From positions 124,001 through 188,000 of the forward strand of contig NZ_SDEB01000006.1 in assembly GCF_004522175.1 (NCBI RefSeq): 64,000 bases of DNA. Direction: 5' to 3'. Of this stretch, positions 35,109 to 45,023 are shown piece after piece (the stretch's first letter is position 1; every line of letters starts with the position of its first letter). A program made the position numbers and the translations under genes. Under the pieces are notes generated by a model. That model saw only the letters and a program-made list of their open reading frames with translations, had not been told where the DNA came from and did no database searches. Origin of the DNA: Paracoccus ravus (GTDB lineage: Bacteria; Pseudomonadota; Alphaproteobacteria; Rhodobacterales; Rhodobacteraceae).

Positions 35109-36493
35109 AGAGTTCTCCGTTCAAGGATCAGCGATTTAATCTTGTCCGCGTCGTTTTCAACCCGCGTGATGCGTTCGTCGCGATCAAAGAGGTCGGCCAT
35201 ATGCGCCGGAAGCGCCGGACGGATGCCGATAGCAGCTTCCACCGCATCGGGGAATTTCGCCGGATGCGCGGTCGACAGGCTGATCATCGGGACGCCCGCG
35301 CGCAGATGCTCGCGCGCGACTTTCACGGCGACAGCGGTATGGGGGCAGATCACCTCGGCCGTCTCGGCGCGGATCGTGGCGATCATCGCGGTGGTTTCCT
35401 CTTCCGAGACGCGGCCCGAGACATAAATCTCGCGCAGATGCTGAAGCGCGCCTTGGCTGATCGCGAAGCCGCCGGATTTGAGTTCGTCCATCAACTGGCT
35501 GACGGCGGCGCTGTCTTGGCCGTAAGCCAGCCACAAGGCACGCTCAAAGTTCGAACTGACCTGAATATCCATCGACGGGCTGATCGAAGGCTCGACCGTG
35601 CCGGTGCGATATTCACCCGTGGTCAGCGCGCGGTGCAGGATGTCGTTCTGGTTCGTCGCGACCACCAGTTTGCCGATCGGCAGACCCATCGCCTTGGCAA
35701 TGGAACCCGCGAAGACATCGCCGAAATTGCCGGTCGGAACGGTGAAATCGACCTCGCGCATCGGCGCGCCAAGGCTGCTGGCGGCAGTGAAGTAATAGAC
35801 GATCTGCGCCAGCACCCGTGCCCAGTTGATCGAGTTCACCCCCGCAAGACCCACGCCATCGCGGAACTCGTGATCGTTGAACAGGTCTTTCAGCCGCGCT
35901 TGGCAGTCGTCGAAGGTGCCGTCCACCGCCAGCGCATGGACATTGGCATCGGCGGGCGTCGACATCTGGCGACGCTGCACTTCGCTGACGCGGCCATGCG
36001 GATACATGATGAAGACATCGACATTCGAGAGGCCGCGGAAGGCCTCGATCGCGGCCGAGCCGGTATCGCCCGAAGTCGCACCAAGGATGGTGACGCGGTC
36101 GCCGGACTTCGCCAAAGCCAGCTGGAACAGCTGACCGATCAGCTGCATGGCGAAATCCTTGAAGGCCAGCGTCGGCCCGTGGAACAGTTCCAGCAGGAAA
36201 TGCCCCGGCGCCAGCTGCACCATCGGCGCGCGGGCAACATGGTCAAAGCCCGCATAGGCGCGCGAGATCGCGCCTTTCAACTCATCCTGCGTGAAGCTTT
36301 CGCCCACGAAGGGGGTGATGACGCGCAGGGCCACTTCCTCATAGGACAGGCCCTCAAAGGCTGCGATTTCTTCGGCGGTGAAGGTCGGGATCGCTTCCGG
36401 CAGGTAAAGGCCGCCATCGCGGGCAAGGCCCGTCATCATGGCCTGCGCGAAATCAAGAACCTCTGCCCGGCCTCGGGTCGAAACGTAGCGCAT
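35105..36493 (-). CDS. thrC: Threonine synthase
   Basis: A 462-residue PLP enzyme that converts O-phosphohomoserine to threonine. The N-terminal MRYVSTRGRAEVLDFAQAMMTGLARDGGLYLP, the PLP lysine in GPTLAFKDFAMQLIGQ and the phosphate loop ILGATSGDTGSAA match the proteobacterial/fungal form. The ATG at 36493 has GAGG 6 bases upstream; a GTG directly before it is possible. It follows the SURF1 gene by 9 bp. Confidence 0.96.
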   Translation of the reverse strand: MRYVSTRGRAEVLDFAQAMMTGLARDGGLYLPEAIPTFTAEEIAAFEGLSYEEVALRVITPFVGESFTQDELKGAISRAYAGFDHVARAPMVQLAPGHFLLELFHGPTLAFKDFAMQLIGQLFQLALAKSGDRVTILGATSGDTGSAAIEAFRGLSNVDVFIMYPHGRVSEVQRRQMSTPADANVHALAVDGTFDDCQARLKDLFNDHEFRDGVGLAGVNSINWARVLAQIVYYFTAASSLGAPMREVDFTVPTGNFGDVFAGSIAKAMGLPIGKLVVATNQNDILHRALTTGEYRTGTVEPSISPSMDIQVSSNFERALWLAYGQDSAAVSQLMDELKSGGFAISQGALQHLREIYVSGRVSEEETTAMIATIRAETAEVICPHTAVAVKVAREHLRAGVPMISLSTAHPAKFPDAVEAAIGIRPALPAHMADLFDRDERITRVENDADKIKSLILERRTL

Positions 36494-36502
36494 CACTATC
36501 CT

Positions 36503-37174
36503 CTAGAATTGTCGCTGCCTGATACGCCAGATCAGCGCCAGTGTCATCCCTGCCCAGACTGCAGCAATCATGAACCATTGCACCGCATAGCTGAGGTGAT
36601 TGTTCGGAATGCCTTGCACCGCAACCGGCATAGCCTTCACGCCCTGCCCGTCGCCCCGGATTTCGGCGGCGACGACCAGAATGGGATCAGTCTTTAGCTG
36701 CGCGGCCATAGCGGGCACGTCGCGGGCGAACCAGATGTTCTGCTCAAGGTTCGGTGCCGGGGTCGATGAGGATTTCTCTTCGGGCCAATGCAGGTTTCCG
36801 GCGACTTCCAGCCGCGTTGCGGGCCTCGGATCGTGCTTGTGGTCCTGATCGACAAAGCCGCGATCGAGCAGGATGCGCCGACCGTCATCAGTCACAAAAC
36901 TGGAAATCACCTGATAGCCGCCACCGCTGTCCTTGGTGCCGGAAAGCACGTCGATCTCATCGCCGGTGGTCATGCCGGAAACCAGCACGGGCTGGTATTT
37001 CATCTCGGGCATGGGCGCGGCGGGCAGCGGGACCGGTGCCGCAGCGATCCGGTTCTCGATCTGCTCGATCATCGCCTGCTTCCATTTCAGGCGGTCGAGC
37101 TGCCAAAGGCCCAGCGAGATCAGGATAGCACAGCCGAGCAGGCCGGAGATCAGGGGAAACAGGTAACGACGCAT
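36503..37174 (-). CDS. SURF1 family cytochrome c oxidase assembly protein
   Basis: A 223-residue membrane protein with one N-terminal and one C-terminal transmembrane helix and a periplasmic domain between them. Typical motifs are GLWQLDRLKWKQ, ILLDRGFV, PNNHLSYAVQWF. In Paracoccus, SURF1 proteins bind haem and help load haem a into oxidase subunit I. It is downstream of ctaE, separated by a hairpin with a T-run. The ATG at 37174 is preceded by GGAAGAA. Confidence 0.93.
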   Translation of the reverse strand: MRRYLFPLISGLLGCAILISLGLWQLDRLKWKQAMIEQIENRIAAAPVPLPAAPMPEMKYQPVLVSGMTTGDEIDVLSGTKDSGGGYQVISSFVTDDGRRILLDRGFVDQDHKHDPRPATRLEVAGNLHWPEEKSSSTPAPNLEQNIWFARDVPAMAAQLKTDPILVVAAEIRGDGQGVKAMPVAVQGIPNNHLSYAVQWFMIAAVWAGMTLALIWRIRQRQF

Positions 37175-37188
37175 GGGTTCTTCCAATG

Positions 37189-37216
37189 AAAACGGCGCGA
37201 GAATGACCTCGCGCCG
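37189..37216 (-). terminator. Terminator or attenuator between ctaE and SURF1
   Basis: CGGCGCGAG and CTCGCGCCG (37193-37201 with 37208-37216) form a 9-bp stem with a 6-base loop. On the minus strand it is followed by TTTT. It would reduce read-through from the oxidase genes into SURF1, thrC and the genes beyond. Confidence 0.65.
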
Positions 37217-37235
37217 CCGGAAATTCGATGAGGGA

Positions 37236-38093
<858 letters not shown>

Positions 38094-38675
38094 CTAGTTG
38101 ATTTTCGGTGTCGTCGCCCCGTTCAGCGCCGCCTGTTTCGGTGCCGAAGGTTCGCTTCGATGGAAAGTATAGGACAGGGTAATATCGCGGATGCGCCCCG
38201 CGTCGCGATCATCGACCAGACCGGCATCGACGAAGAAGCTGACCGGCATTTCGATCCGCTCGCCCGGTTGCAGGGTCTGCTCGGTGAAGCAGAAGCATTG
38301 AATTTTATTGAAATAGTAACCGGCGATCTCGGGGGCGACATTATAGCTGGCGGTCCCGGTGATCGGCTGGTCGGTATTGTTCACCGCCTCGTAAAAGGCG
38401 ATGGCGTTCTCGCCGATGCGCAGCTCCATCTCGCGCTGCATCGGGCGGAAGGTCCAGCCCATATTGGTGTCGACATTGGCGTCGAAACGGACGCGCACTT
38501 TCTCTTCAAGCACCACATCCGAGGCGGCGGCGGCGACATTCGTCGTGCCGCCATAGCCGGTCACGCGGCAGAACCAGTCATAGAAAGGCACGGCCGCCCA
38601 TGACAAAGCGCCCATAACGATCACAACGCCGACCAGAAGGCTGACAATGCGGGCGTTCGAGCGCGGCTGTGTCAT
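38094..38675 (-). CDS. ctaG: Cytochrome c oxidase assembly protein CtaG/Cox11
   Basis: A 193-residue copper chaperone that delivers copper to CuB of subunit I. One N-terminal transmembrane helix (about 12-33) anchors a periplasmic domain with the copper-binding motif [12 protein letters not shown] (C-x-C) and [24 protein letters not shown] near residue 30 carries the conserved cysteine. It overlaps the upstream small gene by 4 bp (ATGA). Confidence 0.95.
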   Translation of the reverse strand: MTQPRSNARIVSLLVGVVIVMGALSWAAVPFYDWFCRVTGYGGTTNVAAAASDVVLEEKVRVRFDANVDTNMGWTFRPMQREMELRIGENAIAFYEAVNNTDQPITGTASYNVAPEIAGYYFNKIQCFCFTEQTLQPGERIEMPVSFFVDAGLVDDRDAGRIRDITLSYTFHRSEPSAPKQAALNGATTPKIN

Positions 38676-38926
38676 GGCTTGACCTGAGCTGCGCCGGGCG
38701 TTCCGGGGGCTGCGACCGGAGCGGCGTTCGGGACCGGGGGATTGGGGTCTTTGGGCAGCATCGTGGCGCGGGGCTGGTGATCATAGCCCTCCAGCATGTC
38801 GCCGCTGGTGATCTTGGCGATGGACAGGCCGAAGACCAGCGCAACAAAGCCCAGAAGCACGGCCAGCAGCCCTAGATTCCGGCTCCGGCGACGCTTGTGC
38901 AACTCATGTTCGACCTGCGGCAACAT
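38672..38926 (-). CDS. Small one-helix membrane protein of the cta operon (CoxF-like)
   Basis: An 84-residue protein between ctaB and ctaG. It has a basic N-terminus ([11 protein letters not shown]), one transmembrane helix ([22 protein letters not shown], about residues 18-38) and a short proline/alanine-rich periplasmic tail. Proteins of this size and place occur in many alphaproteobacterial cta operons and are sometimes called CoxF; the function is not defined. The ATG at 38926 overlaps the ctaB stop (TGATG); an ATG 6 bp upstream has poor spacing. Confidence 0.8.
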   Translation of the reverse strand: MLPQVEHELHKRRRSRNLGLLAVLLGFVALVFGLSIAKITSGDMLEGYDHQPRATMLPKDPNPPVPNAAPVAAPGTPGAAQVKP

Positions 38927-39843
38927 CACCATGCCCCCACCCAATGTTGGACCAGAAGCGCGGTGAAATGCAGGAACAGATAGTAAAGTGACAGGCGGAA
39001 GTAGCGTTTCTCGACTTTGTACTTGTCGGCTGCCGCCGCATCGTCGCCGCGGCGCAGGATCTGCCAGCCGCCTGCGATGAACAGCAGGTTCAACACCGCT
39101 GACACCGACAGGTAGATCCAACCCCCAACCGAGGTGAAGCCCAGCCAGATCGCAAACGGTGCCAGAACCAGCGTATAGCCAAAGATATGACGGCGCGTGA
39201 CCTTGCGGCCATGCGTCACGGTCAGCATCGGCACGCCCGCATTGGTGTAGTCATTGTTCATGAACAGCGCGAGCGCCCAGAAATGCGGCGGCGTCCAGAA
39301 GAAGATCAGCGCGAACATCAGCAGCGATTCGAGGCCGATGCCGCCGGTGGCGCAGGCCCAGCCGATCATCGGCGGGAAAGCACCCGCCGCACCGCCGATC
39401 ACGATGTTCTGCGGCGTCGAGCGCTTCAGCCAGATCGTATAGACGACCGCATAGAAGAAGATGGTGAAGGCGAGGAAGGCGGCCGCGAACCAATTCGCAG
39501 CCAGCCCCAGCATCATCACCGAGAGGCCCGACAGCGCGATACCAAGCGCCAGCGCATCCTGCTTCGGGATCAAACCCGCCGGAACCGGACGGCTTGCCGT
39601 GCGCTTCATCACCGCGTCGATATCCGCGTCATACCACATGTTCAGCGCGCCCGAGGCCCCGCCGCCAAGCGCGATGAACAGGATCGAGCAGAAGGCGACA
39701 AAGGGGTTCATCGACACCGGCGCGATCCACAGCCCGACAAAGGCCGTGAACACCACCAGCGACATGACGCGCGGTTTCAGGAGGGCGACGTAATCCCCGA
39801 ATCCGGCCTCGGCCGGCCCGTGATATGCGTTGATATCGGCCAC
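38926..39843 (-). CDS. ctaB: Protohaem IX farnesyltransferase (haem O synthase)
   Basis: A 305-residue integral membrane prenyltransferase that adds a farnesyl group to haem B, giving haem O for the aa3 oxidase. The allylic diphosphate site is [21 protein letters not shown] (the D-x-x-x-D pattern) near residue 70, with a second site around YTNAGVPM. About nine helices. It lies 9 bp after ctaC. Confidence 0.96.
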   Translation of the reverse strand: MADINAYHGPAEAGFGDYVALLKPRVMSLVVFTAFVGLWIAPVSMNPFVAFCSILFIALGGGASGALNMWYDADIDAVMKRTASRPVPAGLIPKQDALALGIALSGLSVMMLGLAANWFAAAFLAFTIFFYAVVYTIWLKRSTPQNIVIGGAAGAFPPMIGWACATGGIGLESLLMFALIFFWTPPHFWALALFMNNDYTNAGVPMLTVTHGRKVTRRHIFGYTLVLAPFAIWLGFTSVGGWIYLSVSAVLNLLFIAGGWQILRRGDDAAAADKYKVEKRYFRLSLYYLFLHFTALLVQHWVGAW

Positions 39844-39852
39844 GTTTGGTCC

Positions 39853-40746
39853 TTATTCGACCGAGGCCAGCTTCACGGGCTGGCCCGGCAGGTAATCGGA
39901 TGCGTCGGCGGCGAATTCCTCTTTGGCGCCCGCCAGCCACGCATCGTATTTCTCTTGCGAAACCGCCTTCACGACGATCGGCATATAGGCGTGGTTGATG
40001 CCGCAAAGCTCCGAGCACTGGCCGAAATAAACGCCTTCCTGATCCGCTTCGAACCAGAGCTGCGCGATACGGCCCGGCACGGCGTCCTGCTTCACGGCAA
40101 AGGCGGGAATGGTCCAGCTATGGATCACGTCGGTCGCCGTGACCTGAACCAGAACCTTCTTGCCAATCGGAACAACCACCGGGTTGTCTGCCGCGAGCAG
40201 GTATTCATCCTCGGAATAACCGGCCTCGGCAAGCGCGTCCTTTTCCAGCATCAGCGCGTCGAATGCAATGCCGTCATTGGGGTATTCATAGGACCAATAC
40301 CACTGATGCCCGATCGCCTTGATCACGAGATCGGGATCATTGGGCATCTCTTGGCTGCGGAACAGCGCCGGCAGAGAAAATACGCCAATCCCCACAAGGA
40401 TGAGCACCGGAACCAGCGTCCATGCCACCTCGATCGGGGTGTTATGGGTAAAACGGGCCGGCACCGGATTGGCGCGGCTGTTATAGCGCAGGATGCAGAT
40501 CAGCAGCAAAAGGCAAACGAAAATCGTGACCGCGGTGATGATGTACAGGACGAAATGGTCCAGCCATTGCTGATCATGTGCGAGGGGGCTCGACGCCGGC
40601 TGAAAGCCCATGCCGCCATTCACCGGCTTGCCGATCACGGGCAGGTCGCCCAGCACTTCCTGCGCAGCGGCCGGGATACCCGCCAGAGCCGCAAGTCCAA
40701 GCCCGGTTCCCGCCGCCAGAGTGCGGCGCATCGTCGCAAATGCCAT
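39853..40746 (-). CDS. ctaC: Cytochrome c oxidase subunit II precursor
   Basis: A 297-residue precursor. A signal peptide (to about residue 28, AAAQ) is followed by two transmembrane helices and the periplasmic CuA domain with [13 protein letters not shown] and [16 protein letters not shown], which hold the CuA cysteines, histidine and methionine. The aromatic QWYWSYEYP strip for electron entry is present. The sequence is nearly the Paracoccus denitrificans protein as I recall it. The ATG at 40746 has GGGATA upstream. It heads the oxidase gene cluster; subunit I (ctaD) is elsewhere. Confidence 0.97.
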   Translation of the reverse strand: MAFATMRRTLAAGTGLGLAALAGIPAAAQEVLGDLPVIGKPVNGGMGFQPASSPLAHDQQWLDHFVLYIITAVTIFVCLLLLICILRYNSRANPVPARFTHNTPIEVAWTLVPVLILVGIGVFSLPALFRSQEMPNDPDLVIKAIGHQWYWSYEYPNDGIAFDALMLEKDALAEAGYSEDEYLLAADNPVVVPIGKKVLVQVTATDVIHSWTIPAFAVKQDAVPGRIAQLWFEADQEGVYFGQCSELCGINHAYMPIVVKAVSQEKYDAWLAGAKEEFAADASDYLPGQPVKLASVE

Positions 40747-40935
40747 TATCCCATCCCGTTGCCTACATCCCATCGGCGGGCAATGTCCTCCAGCCCGGCC
40801 GATATCGGTACAGTTTGACAAGCATATCTTCCCCGGTCGGGCAAGCCATACCTATCGACTTACAGCCAAAAAACCCATAGTCGATGCCTTCTGGCACACC
40901 CATCACGATGCCATCCGGCAAGAAGGACTTCACGC

Positions 40936-42357
40936 ATGACCGCATCGCCGTTTTCGCCATTCGAGACCCATCTTGACCGCAACCATGCGTTGCAGATCCT
41001 GAAAGAATCGCTTGCCGGGGCCGATGATGGCGAGCTTTTCCTCGAACGTTCGCGGGGCGAGGCGCTGGTCTTCGACGATGGCCGGCTGCGCACGGCAAGC
41101 TATGACGCCGATCAGGGTTTCGGGTTGCGTGCGGTGCGCGGCGAGGTGACTGGCTATGCCCATTCCACCGAAATCAATGAGACAGCATTGCGCAAGGCCG
41201 CGGAAACGGTGCGCCTTGCCGTGGGCGATGGCGGTGGCACGCTGGCCTTGCCGCCCAAGGGCAAGATCGCCCCGCTTTACGCCGCGCTCGACCCTGCCGA
41301 GGGCATCAGCTTCGCCACCCGCGTGGCGCTTCTGCGCGAGATCGACGCATTCGCCCGCGATCTCGACCCGCGCGTGGTGCAGGTTTCGGCCAGCATCTCG
41401 ACCTCGGTGCAGGAAATCGCGATCCTGCGCCCCGAAGGCGGGCTGGCCACCGACATCCGCCCGATGGCGCGGATCAATGTCTCGGTCATCGTGGAATCGA
41501 ACAGCCGTCGCGAATCAGGAAGCGCAGGCGGCGGCGGGCGCATTCCGCTGGACGGGCTGATCGCTCCGGATCACTGGCAGGCGCAGGTGCGCGAGGCTTT
41601 GCGCATCGCGCTGGTGAACCTGCGCTCGGTCCCCGCCCCCGCAGGCGTCATGGATGTGGTGCTTGGCCCCGGCTGGCCCGGCATCCTGCTGCATGAGGCC
41701 GTGGGCCATGGGCTCGAGGGCGATTTCAACCGCAAGGGCCATTCGGCTTTCGCCGGGCTGCTGGGCAGCCGCGTCGCCTCGCCCGGCGTCACGGTGATCG
41801 ACGATGGCACGATTCCCGACCGGCGCGGCTCGATCTCGGTCGATGACGAGGGCAACGCCCCTGCCCGCAATGTCCTGATCGAGGACGGCATCCTCGTCGG
41901 CTACATGCAGGACCGCCAGAACGCGCGCCTGATGGGCGTCGAGCCGACCGGCAACGGCCGCCGCCAAAGCTATGCCCATGCTCCCATGCCGCGCATGACC
42001 AATACCTTCATGCTCGGCGGTCAGGATGAACCCGCCGCGATTCTCGCCGATCTCAAGGACGGGATCTATGCGGTCGGCTTTGGCGGCGGACAGGTCGATA
42101 TCACCAATGGAAAATTCGTCTTCTCCTGCACCGAGGCCTACCGCGTGAAGAACGGTGAGGTCGGAGATCCGATTCGCGGTGCGACCCTGATCGGCGACGG
42201 GGCGACGGCGCTGCAGCAGATCCGGGCGATCGGCGATGATCTGGCGCTGGATCCCGGCATCGGCAATTGCGGCAAGCAGGGCCAATGGGTGCCGGTCGGC
42301 GTGGGCCTGCCGAGCCTGATGATCGGCGGGCTGACCATTGGCGGCTCGGCCGCGTGA
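40936..42357 (+). CDS. tldD: Metalloprotease TldD
   Basis: A 473-residue subunit of the TldD/TldE zinc protease. The zinc motif is LLHEAVGHGLEGD (H-E-x-x-x-H) near residue 255, with the later cysteine in FSCTEAYRV. TldD/TldE digests small unfolded peptides and in E. coli matures microcin B17 and degrades CcdA. tldE is not in this window. It is divergent from ctaC. Confidence 0.95.
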   Translation: MTASPFSPFETHLDRNHALQILKESLAGADDGELFLERSRGEALVFDDGRLRTASYDADQGFGLRAVRGEVTGYAHSTEINETALRKAAETVRLAVGDGGGTLALPPKGKIAPLYAALDPAEGISFATRVALLREIDAFARDLDPRVVQVSASISTSVQEIAILRPEGGLATDIRPMARINVSVIVESNSRRESGSAGGGGRIPLDGLIAPDHWQAQVREALRIALVNLRSVPAPAGVMDVVLGPGWPGILLHEAVGHGLEGDFNRKGHSAFAGLLGSRVASPGVTVIDDGTIPDRRGSISVDDEGNAPARNVLIEDGILVGYMQDRQNARLMGVEPTGNGRRQSYAHAPMPRMTNTFMLGGQDEPAAILADLKDGIYAVGFGGGQVDITNGKFVFSCTEAYRVKNGEVGDPIRGATLIGDGATALQQIRAIGDDLALDPGIGNCGKQGQWVPVGVGLPSLMIGGLTIGGSAA

Positions 42358-42432
42358 TCTCTGCGTCACCGCTAACGAAATCTTAACCGGCGAATGCCAT
42401 CACCCATGCAGCGATGAAACGAGGCATGGCGC

Positions 42433-43668
42433 ATGGCAAGAGCAGTTCCGATCGTGACAGATCGGCCGGATCGTGGATTTGACCGGGTCGCCACGCTGAG
42501 GCTGATCCGGTCCCGCCGCGTCGGGCCTGCCACATTTCACCGGCTTCTCGCCGAATATGGCGGGGTCGAGGCCGCGCTTGCGGCACTGCCCCAAATCGCG
42601 CGGGATGCGGGGCTCGCAGATTACAGCCCCTGCCCCCTTTCGGTGGCAATGGCCGAGATCGAGGCCGGATCGCGCGCCGGTGCACGGCTGATCTGCTGGG
42701 GCGACGCGGATTACCCGCCGCATTTGCGTGACATCGCCGACGCCCCTCCGGTTCTGTGGATACGAGGCAATCCCGCAGTCTTGTCGCTTGTCCCGATCGC
42801 CGTGGTGGGCGCGCGAAACGCCTCGTCGCTCGGGTTGCGCATGGCCCGAGGAATGTCTGCCGGGCTTGCCGCTGCCGGCCTTGGTGTCATTGCCGGTCTG
42901 GCGCGGGGGGTGGACAGCGTGGCTCATGAGGCCGCGCTTGCAACGGGCACCATCGCCGTCATGGCTGGCGGCATCAACCGGGTCTATCCCCGTGAAAACG
43001 CCCGACTGGCAGAAGCGATCTGCGAAACCGGGCTCCTGATCAGCGAGCAGGCTCCGGGCACAGAGGCGGTGGCGCGTCATTTCCCGGCCCGCAACCGCAT
43101 CATTTCGGGCCTGTCGCAGGCCGTGGTCGTGATCGAGGCCGCGCATCGCTCGGGCAGCCTGCTCACCGCCAAGGCGGCCCTTGATCAGGGTCGTGAGGTC
43201 ATGGCCGTTCCCGGCCACCCGATGGATGCCCGCGCCGCCGGATGCAACGGGCTGATCCGCGACGGCGCGACTCTCGTGCGGCACTCCGAGGATGTGCTGG
43301 CCGCCCTGAACATCGACACGCAGGCCGTTCCGCACCCCCGGCGCGATAGGGCGGCGGGCGCGACCTCGCCGGTCTCATCGTCCGCCGCCCTATCGCGCCA
43401 TCGGCACGAAGCGGCTGACATCGCGACATTCCCGGCGCAAGGGACCGCGCCTGCACCTCCTCCGCCAGCGGCGGAAGATCGCGGCGGACCGGCGCAGCTT
43501 GAGACGCGCATTCTGGCGATGCTTGGTCCCAGTCCGACGGAAGAAAACCTGCTGATCCGCGATCTCGGCATTCCGGCCGCCACCATCGTTCCGGCGATCC
43601 TGACGCTCGAACTCGCAGGACGGGTCCAGCGTCTGGCCGGAGGCCGGATCGCCCTCTCAGGCAGCTAG
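42433..43668 (+). CDS. dprA: DNA-processing protein DprA
   Basis: A 411-residue protein that loads RecA on incoming single-stranded DNA in natural transformation. The Rossmann-like domain has [35 protein letters not shown], and [22 protein letters not shown] variable linker (about 290-345) leads to a C-terminal winged-helix domain ([23 protein letters not shown]) found in many DprA proteins. It overlaps by 4 bp with the convergent gcdH gene. No other competence genes are nearby. Confidence 0.95.
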   Translation: MARAVPIVTDRPDRGFDRVATLRLIRSRRVGPATFHRLLAEYGGVEAALAALPQIARDAGLADYSPCPLSVAMAEIEAGSRAGARLICWGDADYPPHLRDIADAPPVLWIRGNPAVLSLVPIAVVGARNASSLGLRMARGMSAGLAAAGLGVIAGLARGVDSVAHEAALATGTIAVMAGGINRVYPRENARLAEAICETGLLISEQAPGTEAVARHFPARNRIISGLSQAVVVIEAAHRSGSLLTAKAALDQGREVMAVPGHPMDARAAGCNGLIRDGATLVRHSEDVLAALNIDTQAVPHPRRDRAAGATSPVSSSAALSRHRHEAADIATFPAQGTAPAPPPPAAEDRGGPAQLETRILAMLGPSPTEENLLIRDLGIPAATIVPAILTLELAGRVQRLAGGRIALSGS

Positions 43669-44873
43669 AAGAACGCCTGCGCCCCGGTCACCGCGCGCCC
43701 GAGGATAAGGGCATGGACATCATGCGTGCCCTCATAGGTATTCACGGTTTCAAGGTTCGCGGCATGGCGCATGACCTGATACTCTTCCTGAATGCCATTG
43801 CCGCCATGCATATCCCGCGCCATGCGGGCAATATCCAGAGCCTTGCCGCAATTGTTGCGCTTGATGATCGAAATCATCTCGGGCGCGGCCCCGGCCTCGT
43901 CCATCAGACGCCCCACGCGAAGACTGGCCTGAAGCCCCAGCGCGATTTCGGTCATCATATTGGCCAGCTTCAGTTGAAACAGCTGCGTATGGGCAAGCGG
44001 CCGACCGAATTGCTTGCGGTCCAGCCCGTATTGCCGCGCCGCCTGCATGCAGAATTCCGCAGCCCCCATCACGCCCCAGCTGATGCCATAGCGCGCACGG
44101 TTCAGGCAGCCGAACGGTCCTTTCAGCCCCTCGACACCTGGCAGGATCGCGTCCTCGGGGACCTCGACCCCGTCCATCACGATCTCGCCGGTGATCGAGG
44201 CGCGCAGGCTGAGCTTGCCGCCGATCTTGGGGGCGGACAGGCCCTTCATGCCTTTTTCCAGCACGAAGCCCCGGATCTGCCCGCCATGCGCCTCGGATCT
44301 GGCCCAGACCACGAAGACATCGGCAATCGGCGCATTCGAGATCCACATCTTCGAGCCAGAAATCACATAGCCGCCATCGGTCTTGCGCGCCACGGTCTTC
44401 ATCCCCGAAGGGTCCGATCCGGCATCCGGCTCGGTCAGGCCGAAGCAGCCGATCCATGCGCCGCTTGCGAGTTTCGGAAGGTATTTGCGCCGCTGCGCGT
44501 CCGACCCATAGGCATGGATCGGATACATCACCAGCGAGGACTGCACCGACATCATGCTGCGATAGCCGCTATCGACGCGCTCGACCTCGCGCGCGACAAG
44601 GCCATAGGCAACATATGACGCGCCGAGCCCGCCGAACTCCTCGGGGATGGTGATCCCCAAAAGGCCCATCTCTCCCATTTCGCGGAAAATCTCGGGATCG
44701 GTCACCTCGTCGCGATAGGCCGCGATGACGCGCGGCTGAAGGCGGTCCTGCGCATAGGCGCGGGCGGCATCGCGCAGCATCCGTTCCTCTTCGGTCAGCT
44801 GCCCCTCCAGGCGGAACGGGTCCTCCCAGTCGAAACGTCCCAGTTCGGGCGCATCCTTCGGTTTCAAAGCCAT
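43665..44873 (-). CDS. gcdH: Glutaryl-CoA dehydrogenase
   Basis: A 402-residue acyl-CoA dehydrogenase that oxidises and decarboxylates glutaryl-CoA to crotonyl-CoA in lysine and tryptophan breakdown. The FAD site has [17 protein letters not shown], and the C-terminal catalytic glutamate lies in [32 protein letters not shown] with its arginine is typical of the glutaryl-CoA branch rather than simple fatty acyl-CoA enzymes. No other pathway genes are adjacent. Confidence 0.9.
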   Translation of the reverse strand: MALKPKDAPELGRFDWEDPFRLEGQLTEEERMLRDAARAYAQDRLQPRVIAAYRDEVTDPEIFREMGEMGLLGITIPEEFGGLGASYVAYGLVAREVERVDSGYRSMMSVQSSLVMYPIHAYGSDAQRRKYLPKLASGAWIGCFGLTEPDAGSDPSGMKTVARKTDGGYVISGSKMWISNAPIADVFVVWARSEAHGGQIRGFVLEKGMKGLSAPKIGGKLSLRASITGEIVMDGVEVPEDAILPGVEGLKGPFGCLNRARYGISWGVMGAAEFCMQAARQYGLDRKQFGRPLAHTQLFQLKLANMMTEIALGLQASLRVGRLMDEAGAAPEMISIIKRNNCGKALDIARMARDMHGGNGIQEEYQVMRHAANLETVNTYEGTHDVHALILGRAVTGAQAFF

Positions 44874-45023
44874 CTCGTTCCTCCTGCGACGATCTGCCCG
44901 GCTGGATGCGGCTGAACCTCGCCTGCCCGTCGCCGGTCACGGCATTGTTGAGGAACCTCGACATCCATGGCCCGGTTTATGCTGCGACCAATCAAGGGCG
45001 TCCATCGCAAAAAAGGAATCGCC